64,000 nt of DNA from CAVVDY01 sp963809865 (GCA_963809865.1 CAWELL010000001.1:1-64000), one strand, 5' to 3'; positions 44,542 to 54,985 are shown, numbered from the stretch's first letter. Notes: generated by a model from the sequence alone, not told the origin. Numbers and translations: made by a program.

Positions 44542-47500
44542 TCACCCCACTTCTTGCTTCGACGGCACGGCTAGCGGTTGCTTCACCGTAGCCGTGCGCT
44601 CCAGCTTGTCCCAGGCGAAGCTGCGGCCGTCGATGGCGCGCTTCAAGGTCTTCACCAGCACCAGCGAGAACAACTGGCGATAGGCGAAGCGCTGCAACCA
44701 TACGTGGCCCAGCAGCAGGAAGTCACGCTTGCGCCCCGGCTGCTGCCGCTCCAGCGCGAAGGCGATGGTCGAGGCGATGAAGTCGATCAACATGAACAGC
44801 GCGAAGTACACCACCAGTTTGTGGAAGTCGGCCGGATTGGCGGACTCGGGATGACGATACTTGTCGATGAAATACGAGATCGTTCCCACCACAAACATGA
44901 GGTCGATGAAGGGCGAGACCAGCGGCAGCAATACCTGGAAGATCACCATATTGGGCAGCGCGACCCAGCCCAGCGCGCCTTTGCGCTTCACCGCGGCCTT
45001 GTGTTTCCACACCGCCTGCATGATGCCGAACGACCAGCGGAAGCGTTGCCGCATGAGTCCGTTGGCAGTGGTCGGCGCCTCGGTGTAGGCCAGCGCGCGA
45101 TCTTCGTAATTCACCCGGTAGCCGGCCTCGAGCAGCGCCATGGTGAGGTCGGCATCTTCGGCCACGGTGTCGTGGTGATAGCCGCCGGCCGCGCGCACCG
45201 CAGCGGTTCTCCACGCGCCGATCGCGCCCGGCACCACGCTCACCGCGTTCAGCGTGTTCAGCGCGCGGCGCTCGAAGTTCTGGCTGGTGATGTATTCCAG
45301 CGCCTGCCAGCGCGTCCACAGATTGACCCGATTGCCGACCTTGGCGTTGCCCGCCATGGCTGCCGACTCGCGGATCGGCAAAGTGCGGCACCAGCTTTGA
45401 GATGGCATCGGGCGCGATGATGGTGTCGGCGTCAATGCCGACGAAGATCTCTTCCGTCACGTGCTCCAGGCCGTAAGTCGAGAGCGTCGGCCTTGCCGGA
45501 GTTGGGCTTGGTAAGCACCGTCACCCGGCCGTCGGCGATCTCTTTGCGGAAGGCTTCGCGGCACACTTCCAGAGTCGCGTCGTTCGATCCGTCGTCGATC
45601 ACGATGGCGCGCAGGTTGCGGATAGTCGGACTCCAGAACCGAGCGCACCGTCCGCTCAATCACCTTCTCTTCGTTATAGGCGGGGATCAGCACCGCAACG
45701 CTCGGGCGATAGTTCGGATCGACGGGCGGCCGGCGTGCGAACGCGATCAAAGATGGCCAGCGCGCCGATGAGCACCAGGCGCGCGCTCATCAGCACGTCG
45801 CCTACGAAGAAGACGAAGATGATGAAGCGTTGACAGCCCGGCAAACAGGGCGAAGCTGATGCTGTCGACCCATGCAGCCCACACGCTCTTTCGGCGAGAG
45901 CGGCGGCATCACGTCGGCGCGGGTCTTGCCCATCAGGTCGGAGACCGGCACGACCTCGTACCCCCGCTCTTTCAAGCCGGCGAGGATCAGGTCGAGAGCC
46001 ATCACCGTCTGGCTGCGATCGCCGCCGCCATCGTGCAGCAGGATGATGTTGCCGCAGCGCAGATTGCCCTGGCGCGCAGGGCGGCAGATTGGCCAGCACA
46101 TCGTCGGCCAGGTCCTTCGCCGGGACGCCGCGGATTGTCGCGCCAATCGTTGGGATCGATCTTTTCGCCCACCGAGATGTAGCCCAGGTCCTGTGCCACT
46201 TCCAGCGGGCGCACCTGGTCGGCGGTATCGGGCGCCTCGTCGATGGCGTAGGGAGGCCGCATCAGCACCGGCTTCACGCCATACTTGCTCTCGAACAGCG
46301 TCTCGGTGAGGTTCAGCTCGACTTCGAAGTAGCGCTTCGAGATGTTGCTGATGTCGGGATGGGTAAAGGTGTGGTTGCCGATCTCGTGGCCTTCGTTGAA
46401 GACCCGCTTGGCAACGTTGGGATACTTCTCGACCTCGGCGCCAATCTGGAAGAACGTGGCCTTCGCGCCATACTTCTTCAGCACGTCAAGAATCTTCGGC
46501 GTCCATTCCGGATCGGGGCCGTCGTCAAAGGTAATCGCGACTTCCTTGCGCTGCGTGCCGCCATACATGTCGACCACGTACGGCATGGGCAGGTTCTGGA
46601 AGATCTCGTCGCTGATCAGATGAGTATCGTTGTCAACCACGATTTTGCGCTCACCCGGCGCGGGGCGCGACTGAATGCGAATGATCTCGCCCAAGCCTTC
46701 ATCGTCGACGTCCTGCCCGGGAGGCACAGCCTTCAATTCGTCAGGCGCATTGGCGTCGCCCGGTTTGTCCCACACCGCCCACAGCGAACGATCTTCTGAG
46801 CCAAGCCGCCACAGGGCGAAGGTATTGATGCCCAGCGTACGCGCCGCCCGCATCTCGTTCAGCGCGGTAACTCCGTCGAGAAACCACACATCGTGCCGGA
46901 CATTGTTTTCGTCCGAGTAGGCGAAGTGCGGAGTCATCGAATCGCTGTCAAAATCGACGTCCGACTCAGCGTCCGATGCCTCAAGCCACGCCTCCTGCAC
47001 CGAGACGTTATGCACGTCGGCCGGCGGAGTGCCTTTTTTCTGGCCCTTCTTCATCGCCCAGTCGTAGCCGTAGTTGCCGACGGCGGCGATGATCTTCTCG
47101 CGCGGTATTACCTTCAGCGCGTCTTTCAAATTATTGGTGAACCAATCCTGACTGGCCACGGCTCCCGGAGTGCCGCCCGGGTAGTGTTCGTCGTAGTTCA
47201 TCAGGATGATGCCGTCGGCATTCTTCGCGACGCTGGCGTAATCAAAATCCTTGTCGTTCACAGGAACTGCGATGTAGAGCTTCAGTCCTTTACCGTGCAG
47301 GTCGCTGTAGAGTTCCTGTACCAGCGTCAGGTAGTCGGGACGCGAGCTTTCAGGAAAGGCTTCAATATCAAGCGTGATGCCCTTGTATTGGTCGGTGGCG
47401 AGAAAGGCCATCAGTTCGCTGCGGAAGCGCTGCCGCGCGGCGGGAGTGGCCATGAATTTCGCGGTAGCGTCGGGGTCCCACTGATTGCTGACGGGGTCGT

Positions 47501-48038
47501 AGTTGTTGACCAGCGGCAGAACTTCCATCTGCGCCTTTTCGCCCTTGAGGAACGGCATGACCTTGTCGTCCACCGGGCGCGGCTTGCCCTTGTCCATCAG
47601 GTCGAACAATATGTTCTGCTCGGTCACTGATTGCAAGCGGCCGTCCGCTGTCAGCGCATGCAGCCACTCAGGGAAGAGCAGATCGATTTGCGGGTAATAC
47701 TCCTTCAGCGAGGCAAAGCTGGCAGCGTCCCACTGCACGTAGAATGCGCCGCGAATGCCTTCATCGGCGTTCAGGACAACTTGCGAGGCCGGCTTCCTGG
47801 TTTTGCGGTGCGTGGTGGCGGGGCGTGGAGGCTTGCGCTTCTGGTTGTCCTTCAACGCGTGATAGGGCTTCTTCACCTGCGGCAGGGCAACGCCGGGTAC
47901 CGACGAACCGCGAATGATGCTGGCGACAAAGAACACCGCCAGCAGCGTGATGATAATGACGCTGCCGTCGAGCAATAGTCGCAGCCGCCGCCAGCGCTTG
48001 CGATCCGGGTCGTAGAAGATTTGCTTAGGAGGAGACAT
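44542..48038 (-). CDS. Trifunctional GH18 - NodB deacetylase - GT2 polysaccharide enzyme, frame broken eight times
   Basis: After correction this encodes about 1,162 residues. Order: a cytoplasmic tail; a membrane helix (~25-45); a GH18-type barrel (~95-440) with GITLDIEAFP and ILMNYDEHYPGGTPG; a NodB deacetylase (~495-690) with EVAITFDDGPDPEWTP, GHEIGNHTFTHPD and MRPPY; then membrane helices and a GT2 synthase with IVIDDGSNDATL, VGIDADTI, TVAEDADLTMAL and RQRFRWSFGI (the D, DxD, ED and QxxRW set). It probably makes, deacetylates and trims a beta-linked GlcNAc-type exopolysaccharide. Extra bases lie near 46130, 46070, 45882, 45828, 45748, 45619, 45479 and 45364. The GH18 Asp pair is reduced compared with chitinases. 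Confidence 0.88.
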
Positions 48039-48081
48039 TAATATTGCTGCTCAGACAGGAGTTCATTTCTTTTGGTGGAAG

Positions 48082-48200
48082 GGCACGGCTTCAGCCGTGC
48101 CGAATACGGCGCATCACAACTGGGCTTCTAGCCCTGGTCCGCCGCGGCTAAAGCCACACCGCTTTGCACGCCATGTCGCCGGGCTCAAGCCCGACGCTTC
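48082..48200 (+). repeat. Family D hairpins between divergent glycan genes
   Basis: GGCACGGC-TTCA-GCCGTGCC (48082-48101) is a perfect 8-bp stem. It is followed by GGGCT-TCTA-GCCC near 48123-48135 and a degenerate CGGGCTCAAGCCCG hairpin near 48179-48192. No gene in the 236-base gap. Confidence 0.8.
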
Positions 48201-48262
48201 CACCGTAATGCGTCACATTACGCGCGTCAACGCCCAATAGATCAAACCCAGAAGTCAGATGC

Positions 48263-48268
48263 TATATT
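48263..48268 (+). promoter_or_regulatory. -10 box of the membrane glycosyltransferase gene, leaderless type
   Basis: TATATT ends 6 bases before the GTG at 48275. The -35 region is weak. There is no ribosome binding site before the GTG. Confidence 0.4.
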
Positions 48269-48274
48269 CGCCAC

Positions 48275-49714
48275 GTGCTGCAACCGGAGGTCAACGCGCT
48301 GGGGAGGGCGGAGCCAAGCTCGTTGTTCGGCCTGCTCCGGAAGTTTCGGGCATTCTTCCTGATCTTCGTCCTTGCCGGTTTGTTCCTGCGGCTTCTCTTC
48401 TTCTTTAGATTCTCCCATGTGATGGGCGACTCGCTCATCTACGGCGACATCGCCAAAAACTGGCTCGACCACGGCGTCTTCGGCCTCACCCACGCCGAGG
48501 GCGTACGCCCCACCTGGATACGGCTGCCGGGTTATCCCGCATTCCTCGCCGCCTGCTTCGCCCTCTTCGGACGCGAGCACTACAACGCCGTCCTGCTGAC
48601 ACAGATCGTAATCGACCTGCTCGGCTGCTTCCTGATCGCTGACCTGGCTCGCCGGACCGTGTCGGATCGCGCTGCCAAGATAGCCTTTGCCCTGGCGGCG
48701 CTGTGTCCGTTCACCGCCAACTACGCCGTCGCTCCGCTGGCCGAGACCTTAAGCATCTTTTTCGCGGCGGCTGTACTCGACTCAGCTATAGCCGGCTTCA
48801 TTGCGTTAGACGAAGGCCGCCTCGCCTGGAAAGCATGGGCGTGCTGCGGCCTTAGCTTGGCCGCCGGCATCCTTCTGCGACCCGACGGCGGCATCCTGCT
48901 AGCTGCCGTGGGCCTGTTCCTGTTGTGGCGAATGTCGCGGAGACCGCAGCAGCGGGCGCGACTCTTCTGGGTAGGAGCAGCTCTGCTGGCCATCGCCGTT
49001 GCCCCGCTGGTTCCGTGGACGATCCGTAACTGGCGCCAGTTTCATCAGTTTCAGCCGTTGGCTCCGCGTTACGCCAGCGATCCCGACGAATTCGTTCCCG
49101 CCGGCTTTGATAAATGGATGCGCACCTGGATCGTCGAATACGTATCGACCGAAGACATCTACTGGCAGGTGCCCGGAGACGATGTTGACCTCAAGCTCTT
49201 GCCGGCCAGGGCCTGCGATTCGGAGCAGGAATGCGCCGAGACAGCGGCGATCTTCGATGACTATTCCAAGTCCCACTTTGTGGGACCAGAGCTCGATCAG
49301 CGATTCAATCGCTTGGCCGATCAACGTATCGCGCGGCATCCTGTGCGCTACTACCTCTGGCTGCCGACGCTGCGCATAGCCGATATGTGGCTGCGCCCGC
49401 GGACCGAGATGCTTCCGCTCGACTCACGGTGGTGGCAATTCTCGCAAGATCCCCACGATGCGATCCTCGCGATGACATGGGGTGCGATCAACCTGCTCTT
49501 CGTCGGAGCGGCGGTAATGGGCGTAGTGCGTGGGCCGCGTCCGCGATATCTCGGCCTGATGCTGCTGTTCGTCGTGCTACGTTCGGCGTTCCTGGGAACG
49601 CTGGAAAACCCCGAGCCGCGCTACACGCTGGAGTGCTATCCCGTGGTGCTGGTATTGGCGGCAGCTTGGATGAGCCGGTGGAGAGCGCGCGCGCGAGATG
49701 CGACGACGACGTGA
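48275..49714 (+). CDS. Integral membrane glycosyltransferase (ArnT/PMT-like, GT-C fold)
   Basis: This 479-residue polytopic protein has about ten hydrophobic helices. The first luminal loop carries the GT-C acidic signature HVMGDSLIYGDIAKNWLDHG (D at the position of the catalytic Asp). It then shows RLPGYPAFLAACFALFG and a long periplasmic segment at ~265-375. Family members move a sugar from a polyprenyl-phosphate carrier to lipid A, protein or glycan. Divergent from the exopolysaccharide synthase, which suggests a linked envelope function. The GTG start is supported by a -10 box placed for a leaderless transcript; a later start is possible. Confidence 0.83.
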   Translation: MLQPEVNALGRAEPSSLFGLLRKFRAFFLIFVLAGLFLRLLFFFRFSHVMGDSLIYGDIAKNWLDHGVFGLTHAEGVRPTWIRLPGYPAFLAACFALFGREHYNAVLLTQIVIDLLGCFLIADLARRTVSDRAAKIAFALAALCPFTANYAVAPLAETLSIFFAAAVLDSAIAGFIALDEGRLAWKAWACCGLSLAAGILLRPDGGILLAAVGLFLLWRMSRRPQQRARLFWVGAALLAIAVAPLVPWTIRNWRQFHQFQPLAPRYASDPDEFVPAGFDKWMRTWIVEYVSTEDIYWQVPGDDVDLKLLPARACDSEQECAETAAIFDDYSKSHFVGPELDQRFNRLADQRIARHPVRYYLWLPTLRIADMWLRPRTEMLPLDSRWWQFSQDPHDAILAMTWGAINLLFVGAAVMGVVRGPRPRYLGLMLLFVVLRSAFLGTLENPEPRYTLECYPVVLVLAAAWMSRWRARARDATTT

Positions 49715-50076
49715 TGAACGGGTGAGCACGCCTTCAATGCGAGTAGAAAACTCAACCTCCTTTATCTGGCGTCGGTCCTCTGGAGCGCTCTCACAGCATC
49801 GCTTCTCAGAATGCAAAGCGGATTGAACAAGCAAACAATCGCGCCGTAGGCGCAGCATAGCTTAGCCCAGCGCTTCAGCGCTGGGTAGGCGTGGTAAAAC
49901 AATCCGAGTCCCGTAGGGATGACACAGATTTACCGAGCAGGCATGCCACTGAGGTAGCGCACATCCCAAGGGCTTACTTCCGAAGTGCCAATGCCGTAAT
50001 CCGTGCAGAGTTGCAGGCATGGTTCCGCAATGTAATGATGGGTGGGCTAAAATTCTAATCTACTGAGAGGTGCACC
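49715..50076 (+). other. Gene-free gap holding a variant REP element
   Basis: The variant REP at 49863-49925 is in minus orientation. A CCCAGCGC-TTCA-GCGCTGGG hairpin is followed about 30 bases later by GTCCCG-TAGGGATGACAC, the same two-part plan as family B but with other stem sequences. I see nothing else; the last 40 bases hold the AT-rich start region of the small gene that follows. Confidence 0.7.
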
Positions 50077-50235
50077 GTGCCGGATACCACAAAAGATTCG
50101 ACCCCTGAACAGCAGCCGTCCAGCGAAGAAACCGCCGCCCTCGAGCGGTTGGAAAAAGTAGCAGACGACATGGCGGAGAAAGCCCAGGACGTTGAAAAGA
50201 AGTACGACGATACCCACGGCATCTTTACCAAGTAA
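50077..50235 (+). CDS. Small acidic helical protein (52 residues)
   Basis: A GTG start 6 bases after GAGAGG opens a 52-residue frame ending TAA. After a Thr/Pro/Glu-rich start the peptide has a heptad-like helix (LERLEKVADDMAEKAQDVEKKY) and a short tail HGIFTK. It is highly charged and likely cytoplasmic, perhaps a coiled coil. I do not recognise the family. Its stop lies 18 bases from the convergent panC stop. Confidence 0.6.
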   Translation: MPDTTKDSTPEQQPSSEETAALERLEKVADDMAEKAQDVEKKYDDTHGIFTK

Positions 50236-50253
50236 GAGCGGTGGACATCCGGC

Positions 50254-51112
50254 TCACCGCGGCGCGAGCAGTATATTGTCGATCAGTCGTGTAGCTCCCA
50301 CGTACGCCGCAACCGCGACCAGCGCGGGGCGAGAGATATCGCTCACCGGCTCCAAGCGTATCGGAATCGACGATGGCGAAATAATCCAGCCGGGCGCCTG
50401 GCTCCTCGGCGAGCACGCTCTTCCCTGCTTCAATCAGTTTCGCTACATCGCGCTCCCCAGCATCTGCGACATGCTGCACTCGCATCAGTGAGCGATTCAA
50501 AACCAGAGCTTGCTTTCTCTCGGTCGGGCTCAGGTAAGCGTTGCGCGAGCTCATGGCCAGCCCGTCTTTCTCGCGCACGATGGGGCAGACAACCACTTCC
50601 ACATCCATGTCGAGGTCGCGAACCATGCGGCGAAGCACAGCCACCTGCGCTGCGTCTTTCTGGCCGAAGAAAGCGCGATCGGGCCGCACAATCTCCAGCA
50701 GCTTGGCGACGACAGTTGCGACTCCGCGAAAGTGTCCCGGACGCGAGCCTCCGTCGAGCCGGTCGCTGATGCCGCTCACTTCGACGTAGGTCGTCGCCCC
50801 CGCAGGATACATTTCGCTCGCCGTAGGCGCGTAGAGCACATCGACTCCCAACTCCTGCAAAAGCTTGCTGTCGCGCTCCATGGTGCGCGGGTATTTGTCC
50901 AGATCTTCCGTCGGCCCAAATTGCAGCGGATTAACAAAAATCGAAACCGCTGTCGCCTGGCACTGCGCTTTGCTCGCACGCACCAGCGATGCGTGACCTT
51001 GGTGCAGCGCGCCCATGGTGGGCACAAACCCCAAGGTTCGCCCGCTGCGCGTGATCTCGCGGCAGATGGCTTTCATTTCAGCAACCGATTGAATGTGTTT
51101 CATGGATGGCAT
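50254..51112 (-). CDS. panC: Pantothenate synthetase (PanC), frame broken once near the 3' end
   Basis: PanC joins pantoate and beta-alanine with ATP. Motifs: GFVPTMGALHQGHASLVRAS (nucleotidyltransferase HxGH), VSIFVNPLQFGPTEDLDKYPR, RPDRAFFGQKDAAQVAVLRRM, IVREKDGLAMSSRN (KMSKS-like). An extra base near 50353 breaks the last 30 residues; removing it restores LEPVSDISRPALVAVAAYVG and a stop at 50254, giving 285 residues. The ATG at 51112 overlaps the upstream stop in TGATG; an ATG at 51103 is also possible. It belongs to an operon-like group with panB. Confidence 0.93.
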
Positions 51113-51731
51113 CAGTTGTGGGGAGCGTCAGGCACGGCCGGGCTGGGGGAAGACATTGGCGCTTGCGAGCCGACATGGTTCTCGCTTGATTCCAGCTTCC
51201 AGCTTCGCACGATGGCATCGAATGCCGGTTCCAGCCGCGAGATCGTCCCGGGCTGGGCCTTCAACGCGACCGAGTATATCTCCTGCTCGGGACCTTCGAT
51301 GAAGACGAGCTGCTCGATCCAGTCGCGGCCGCTCGGCTCATCGTGATAGCGAATGCGAATCATCTGCGCGGGCAGTCCTTCGATGGAGCGCTCCTGTCGC
51401 TGCAGCGTCGCAGGATCGTGGCCGCTGGCTTTCATATTGGTCATCGCGGTTGCGATCACCTGATCGATGCTCATTGCCGGCTGATCCTCGGCAGGCGGGC
51501 GGCACGACGGCCGCAACTGTCACCTCGTCCCAAAGTTCGCGTCCGAGCGTTTGCTGGGGCGCGACAACCACACCGTCACCTATGGATTCCCCCAGCATCA
51601 TCCAGCCCGCGGGATAGCTGAAGCAGAATCCGCCGCCTTGCTGGCAATAGCGTTTCTGGGTGGATCGACGTTTTCTTATCCGGAGACTTCACCGCAGGAG
51701 TCTGGGCGAAGCAGTTAATGCCGATCGACAT
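51112..51731 (-). CDS. Exported protein of unknown function in the pan cluster, frame broken twice
   Basis: I do not recognise a named family. With extra bases near 51646 and 51493 removed it reads about 205 residues. The order is a signal-like start ending CFAQ, then YCQQGGGFCFSYPAGWMMLGE, VVVAPQQTLGRELWDEVTV, a central helical EDQPAMSIDQVIATAMTNM and a final IEQLVFIEGPEQEIYSVAL with AFDAIVRSWKL. This resembles the PsbP/Mog1-like 'photo' fold seen in short secreted proteins, but that is only an impression. The true start may lie upstream of 51731. It is coupled to panC by a TGATG overlap. Confidence 0.6.
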
Positions 51732-51775
51732 GCCGATAGCGAAGATCGAGATGGTACGAAAAAGACTCCCACCCG

Positions 51776-51840
51776 GCCAACGGAAGGCCGAATGGGGCAC
51801 CCGCGTGAAATCAGGCTGCCCAGCCGAATGGGGCACCCGG
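51776..51840 (-). repeat. Family C repeat, two copies
   Basis: CGAATGGGGCACCCG occurs twice, near 51790 and 51826, both inverted relative to the 32.7-kb copies. They lie in the 145-base gap between panB and the exported-protein gene. Confidence 0.8.
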
Positions 51841-51876
51841 ATAGTCGGAATCATAAGCCCAGCGCGCACTTCCCCA

Positions 51877-52761
51877 TCATCGCAGGGCGTGCTTGCGTTC
51901 GGCAATGTCGCTGAGCGCCGATTGCGTGTCCTTGGGCAGATGATACGACTCCGCTTCCGTGGGAAACGCACCCGACTTCACATCATCTTTATAGGCAAGT
52001 ACGGCGTTGGTGATTGCGCTGCCCAGGTCGGCGTAGCGGCGAACGAACTTGGCCGCCGGCGCAAAGGTCAATCCCAGCACGTCATGAAACACCAGCACCT
52101 GGCCATCGCATTCCGGACCGGCGCCGATGCCGATGGTGGGAATCTCCAGCTCGCGCGTGATCATAGCCGCCACTTCGCGCGGTATGCCCTCGAGCACAAT
52201 GCTGCACGCCCCGGCGCGCTCCAGCGCCACCGCGTCGCGCATAAGTTGCTCGACCGCCTTCAACGTCTTGCCCTGCACCTTGTAGCCGCCCATGGAGTGC
52301 AGCGATTGCGGCGTGAGCCCGATGTGTCCGACCACCGGTATTTCCGCGTCAACCAGCCGTTCGACCATGCGAGCGCGCTTCTCGCCGCCTTCGACTTTGA
52401 CCGCTTCGGCGCCGCCGTCTTTGATGAAGCGCACCGCGTTCCGCAGCGTGTCGCGTACGCCAACGTGAAACGACGCATACGGCATGTCGGCGATGAGAAA
52501 GGCGTGCTTCACGCCACGCCGAACGGCGCGCACGTGATGCAGCATCTCGTTCACTGTCACCGGCAGCGTGTTCTCGTATCCCAGCATGACCATGCCCAGC
52601 GAGTCGCCAACCAGGACCATGTCGATGCCGGCTTCGTCAATCAGGCGAGCACTGGGGTAGTCATACGCTGTCAGACAGGTAATAAGTTCGTGCCGTTGTT
52701 TCTTTTCCAGGAGAGAAGAGGCAGTGACTTTGGACCGGAAGTCGCCGGTGGTAATGCTCAC
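51877..52761 (-). CDS. panB: 3-methyl-2-oxobutanoate hydroxymethyltransferase (PanB)
   Basis: This 294-residue enzyme makes ketopantoate from alpha-ketoisovalerate and methylene-tetrahydrofolate. Motifs: ITCLTAYDYPSARLIDEAGID, VLVGDSLGMVMLGYENTLPVT, ADMPYASFHVGV, AVKVEGGEKRA, VVGHIGLTPQSLHSMGGYKVQGKT and IGIGAGPECDGQVLVFHDVLGL. The GTG at 52761 is chosen because GGAGGA lies 6 bases upstream; a longer frame opens at 52815. A TAGAAT box at 52852-52847 may be its -10. The adjacent pan genes make it the start of pantothenate synthesis here. Confidence 0.96.
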   Translation of the reverse strand: MSITTGDFRSKVTASSLLEKKQRHELITCLTAYDYPSARLIDEAGIDMVLVGDSLGMVMLGYENTLPVTVNEMLHHVRAVRRGVKHAFLIADMPYASFHVGVRDTLRNAVRFIKDGGAEAVKVEGGEKRARMVERLVDAEIPVVGHIGLTPQSLHSMGGYKVQGKTLKAVEQLMRDAVALERAGACSIVLEGIPREVAAMITRELEIPTIGIGAGPECDGQVLVFHDVLGLTFAPAAKFVRRYADLGSAITNAVLAYKDDVKSGAFPTEAESYHLPKDTQSALSDIAERKHALR

Positions 52762-53020
52762 GATGTCCTCCAGTGCAGTTCCGCATCGCGGATACCGCCT
52801 GTCGGTGCTTGTCACACATTACAGTGATGCAACACTCACCGCGAGGATTCTACACCTTTCGGGCTTGCGCAACACATTTAATCGCTGTGGGTATTCGCGC
52901 TCGATGTGAGTAAATGTTGGAATTGAGTGTAAGTAGCTGTATAAGTAGTAACGGTTTTTGCCGGAAATCGACGAAAGACAACCGGCCCACGCGAGCGACA
53001 GACAAGGCCGCCGACAACAC
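52762..53020 (-). other. Junction between panB and the phage tail module
   Basis: These 259 bases have no gene. The part at 52860-52965 is the least GC-rich of the area. I see no tRNA, integrase, obvious attachment repeat or terminator. On the minus strand TAGAAT (52852-52847) could serve panB. Confidence 0.4.
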
Positions 53021-54985
53021 TTAAAACCACCAAATTCCACCGCCAGGTACCGTCGCAAATGTGGGCGTCTGCGAGGTGTCGGGGAAGACGCTTGGGTTGT
53101 AGGTGCGCAGCAGCAACTCAATGGTTCCAGAGTCCTGCGATGGCGAACGGAAGAGCGTTGCGCTGGTGCCTCCAGATGAGGTGACGCCCACCGATGACGG
53201 GTCAGGCATATCGGGGAAGATGCGGCGCTCGATGACCTCATAGGTGCCTGCCCAGTCGTCGCTCACCGTCGAGTCCAAGGTGATGAGATTGCCGCACTGC
53301 GCCGCCTTCAGGATGTTGCCGCTGGCATCCACCGACTCGTTGCGCGCGCGCAGCAGTATCTGCACCGGAGGCTGCCACGGCGAGGCATCGAGTCCGAGCT
53401 CGCGATACACCTCGTATTGTGCCAGACGGTTCTGCTGGTCCCACGTCATGCTGGCCAGGTCAAGCGCCACCGGCAGCTTCCTCTGTCGCACGACAGTTCC
53501 GACCGGCTCACCAATCTGGCCGCGCGCCTCGGCGTGCCGCTGGTGAAGGATTTGCGCGTTGCGCTTGCTGAACTGCGACTGCGGATACCCGATCACGCCA
53601 CCAGTCCCGCTGCCCGAACCGCGAGGGTTCAGCGGCTCAGCGCTGAAGGTGTGAGCATCGATGATGGCGGTCACATAATAAGGATAGTTCAGCGCCGAGT
53701 TGCTGTTGCCGCCGACCCAAATGATGTCCCACTGTGCGCAGGGATTCTCGTCAACCGTGACGATGGTCGCCAGGTCGTTGCCGCCGTAGCCCGCGCCTGC
53801 AACGTTGGTGATGCTGCTCACCTGCGAAACGGCCGGCAGCTCCATGTCGAGGAAGTTGATGGTGTACCAGTTGCCGGCTGCGTGCACCTTGGTCTCATCA
53901 GCGTTGAACGTGCCGGGGATCAGCATGTCGTTCGTCATGGTGAACACCGAGGCGCGTGGCTTGTCCATCTGGAGATAGATTTTGCCAGCGTACTCCTGCA
54001 TGTAGCCGCGCGAGCACAACAGGGTCGTCTCCAGGATGGAAGCCAGCGTTGCCTGCCCGGTGAACGCGTAGTTGCCCTCGAAGCGCTTCTGTCCACCGCC
54101 AAGGATGTAGTCGCAATCCTGCGAGAACTGATACACCGAGCCCCAGTCGAACTTGCTGGTCACGTCAGAGGGCAACGCAGCGAGCCCGCTCAGGGTGATG
54201 GTGTACTCCGAGCGCGGCAGCAGCTTGCGCCGAATGTAGGCATCGACAAAGTGCCATGCCGGATTGGTGGTGAACTCGTAGCCGGTCTGATTGCCTGAGC
54301 CGTCGAAGATGCGACACTTCGTGGTCCGCCAGTGTCCGATCGGTTGCAGCGACGCACTCGATCCCTGCCAATTCTGCGGCTGCCACTCCAGCGCTAAATA
54401 AGCGATGCCTGAATAGCACAACCGCGGCGTTGCTGAAGGGATGTTGGTGAAGAAGTTGTCGCACAACTGATCGCCACCATTCGACGTCGGGGTGATGACA
54501 GTCCCCACCGGCGTGTCGGTACCTTCATGGAAGTGCACCGTCGGAGGGTTAGGTCCCCATGGGATGCAGGTGCCGCGGCCTGAAACACCGTAGTCGAACG
54601 CGAAGGGTTGCACCGGCTCCGTTCCCATGTTCCACAGCACGTCAAAGCCATCCCACTCGCCCTCGCCCAGCAGCCAGATGCCGTATGTCTGCCCGGCGCT
54701 GAGATACCCCTCGTTGGTCCACACCACGGTGCCGTCGGTGGTGGTGTTGCCGATCGTCGTAGTCAGGTCCGGATAGCTGGAGCCAGAGCTGCCGGCGGTG
54801 GTGCACTTATAAAGGAAGCGCTGCTTCGTATCGCTGATGAGGTCGTTGACCGCGTGAATTGTGCTCGGCGTCCAAGCGAGGATGGGGATGGTGTAGTCGA
54901 TGACGCGCTGCCCGGTGGCCACCACGCGGCCGTAGCACAGTGGAAGCCCTGTACCGACTTGTGCTTGTCCGGTAACGGTGGGCAT
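53021..54985 (-). CDS. Phage tail tip/hub protein (gpJ N-terminal-like)
   Basis: This 654-residue protein follows the gpL-like gene with a TAATG overlap, the position of the tail tip attachment protein. It starts GTGLPLCYGRVVATGQRVIDY, typical of the gpJ-like hub family where an assembled scaffold protein begins with a similar 'polymorphic ring' motif. Middle parts (GYMQEYAGKIYLQMDKPR, LDLASMTWDQQNRLAQYEVYRELG) match the phage-tail_3-type hub body. Its C-terminus is Ser/Thr/Pro-rich and ends at GGGIWWF; no fibre-like domain follows. It would bind the host receptor or plug the tail tube. Last gene of the module. Confidence 0.75.
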   Translation of the reverse strand: MPTVTGQAQVGTGLPLCYGRVVATGQRVIDYTIPILAWTPSTIHAVNDLISDTKQRFLYKCTTAGSSGSSYPDLTTTIGNTTTDGTVVWTNEGYLSAGQTYGIWLLGEGEWDGFDVLWNMGTEPVQPFAFDYGVSGRGTCIPWGPNPPTVHFHEGTDTPVGTVITPTSNGGDQLCDNFFTNIPSATPRLCYSGIAYLALEWQPQNWQGSSASLQPIGHWRTTKCRIFDGSGNQTGYEFTTNPAWHFVDAYIRRKLLPRSEYTITLSGLAALPSDVTSKFDWGSVYQFSQDCDYILGGGQKRFEGNYAFTGQATLASILETTLLCSRGYMQEYAGKIYLQMDKPRASVFTMTNDMLIPGTFNADETKVHAAGNWYTINFLDMELPAVSQVSSITNVAGAGYGGNDLATIVTVDENPCAQWDIIWVGGNSNSALNYPYYVTAIIDAHTFSAEPLNPRGSGSGTGGVIGYPQSQFSKRNAQILHQRHAEARGQIGEPVGTVVRQRKLPVALDLASMTWDQQNRLAQYEVYRELGLDASPWQPPVQILLRARNESVDASGNILKAAQCGNLITLDSTVSDDWAGTYEVIERRIFPDMPDPSSVGVTSSGGTSATLFRSPSQDSGTIELLLRTYNPSVFPDTSQTPTFATVPGGGIWWF

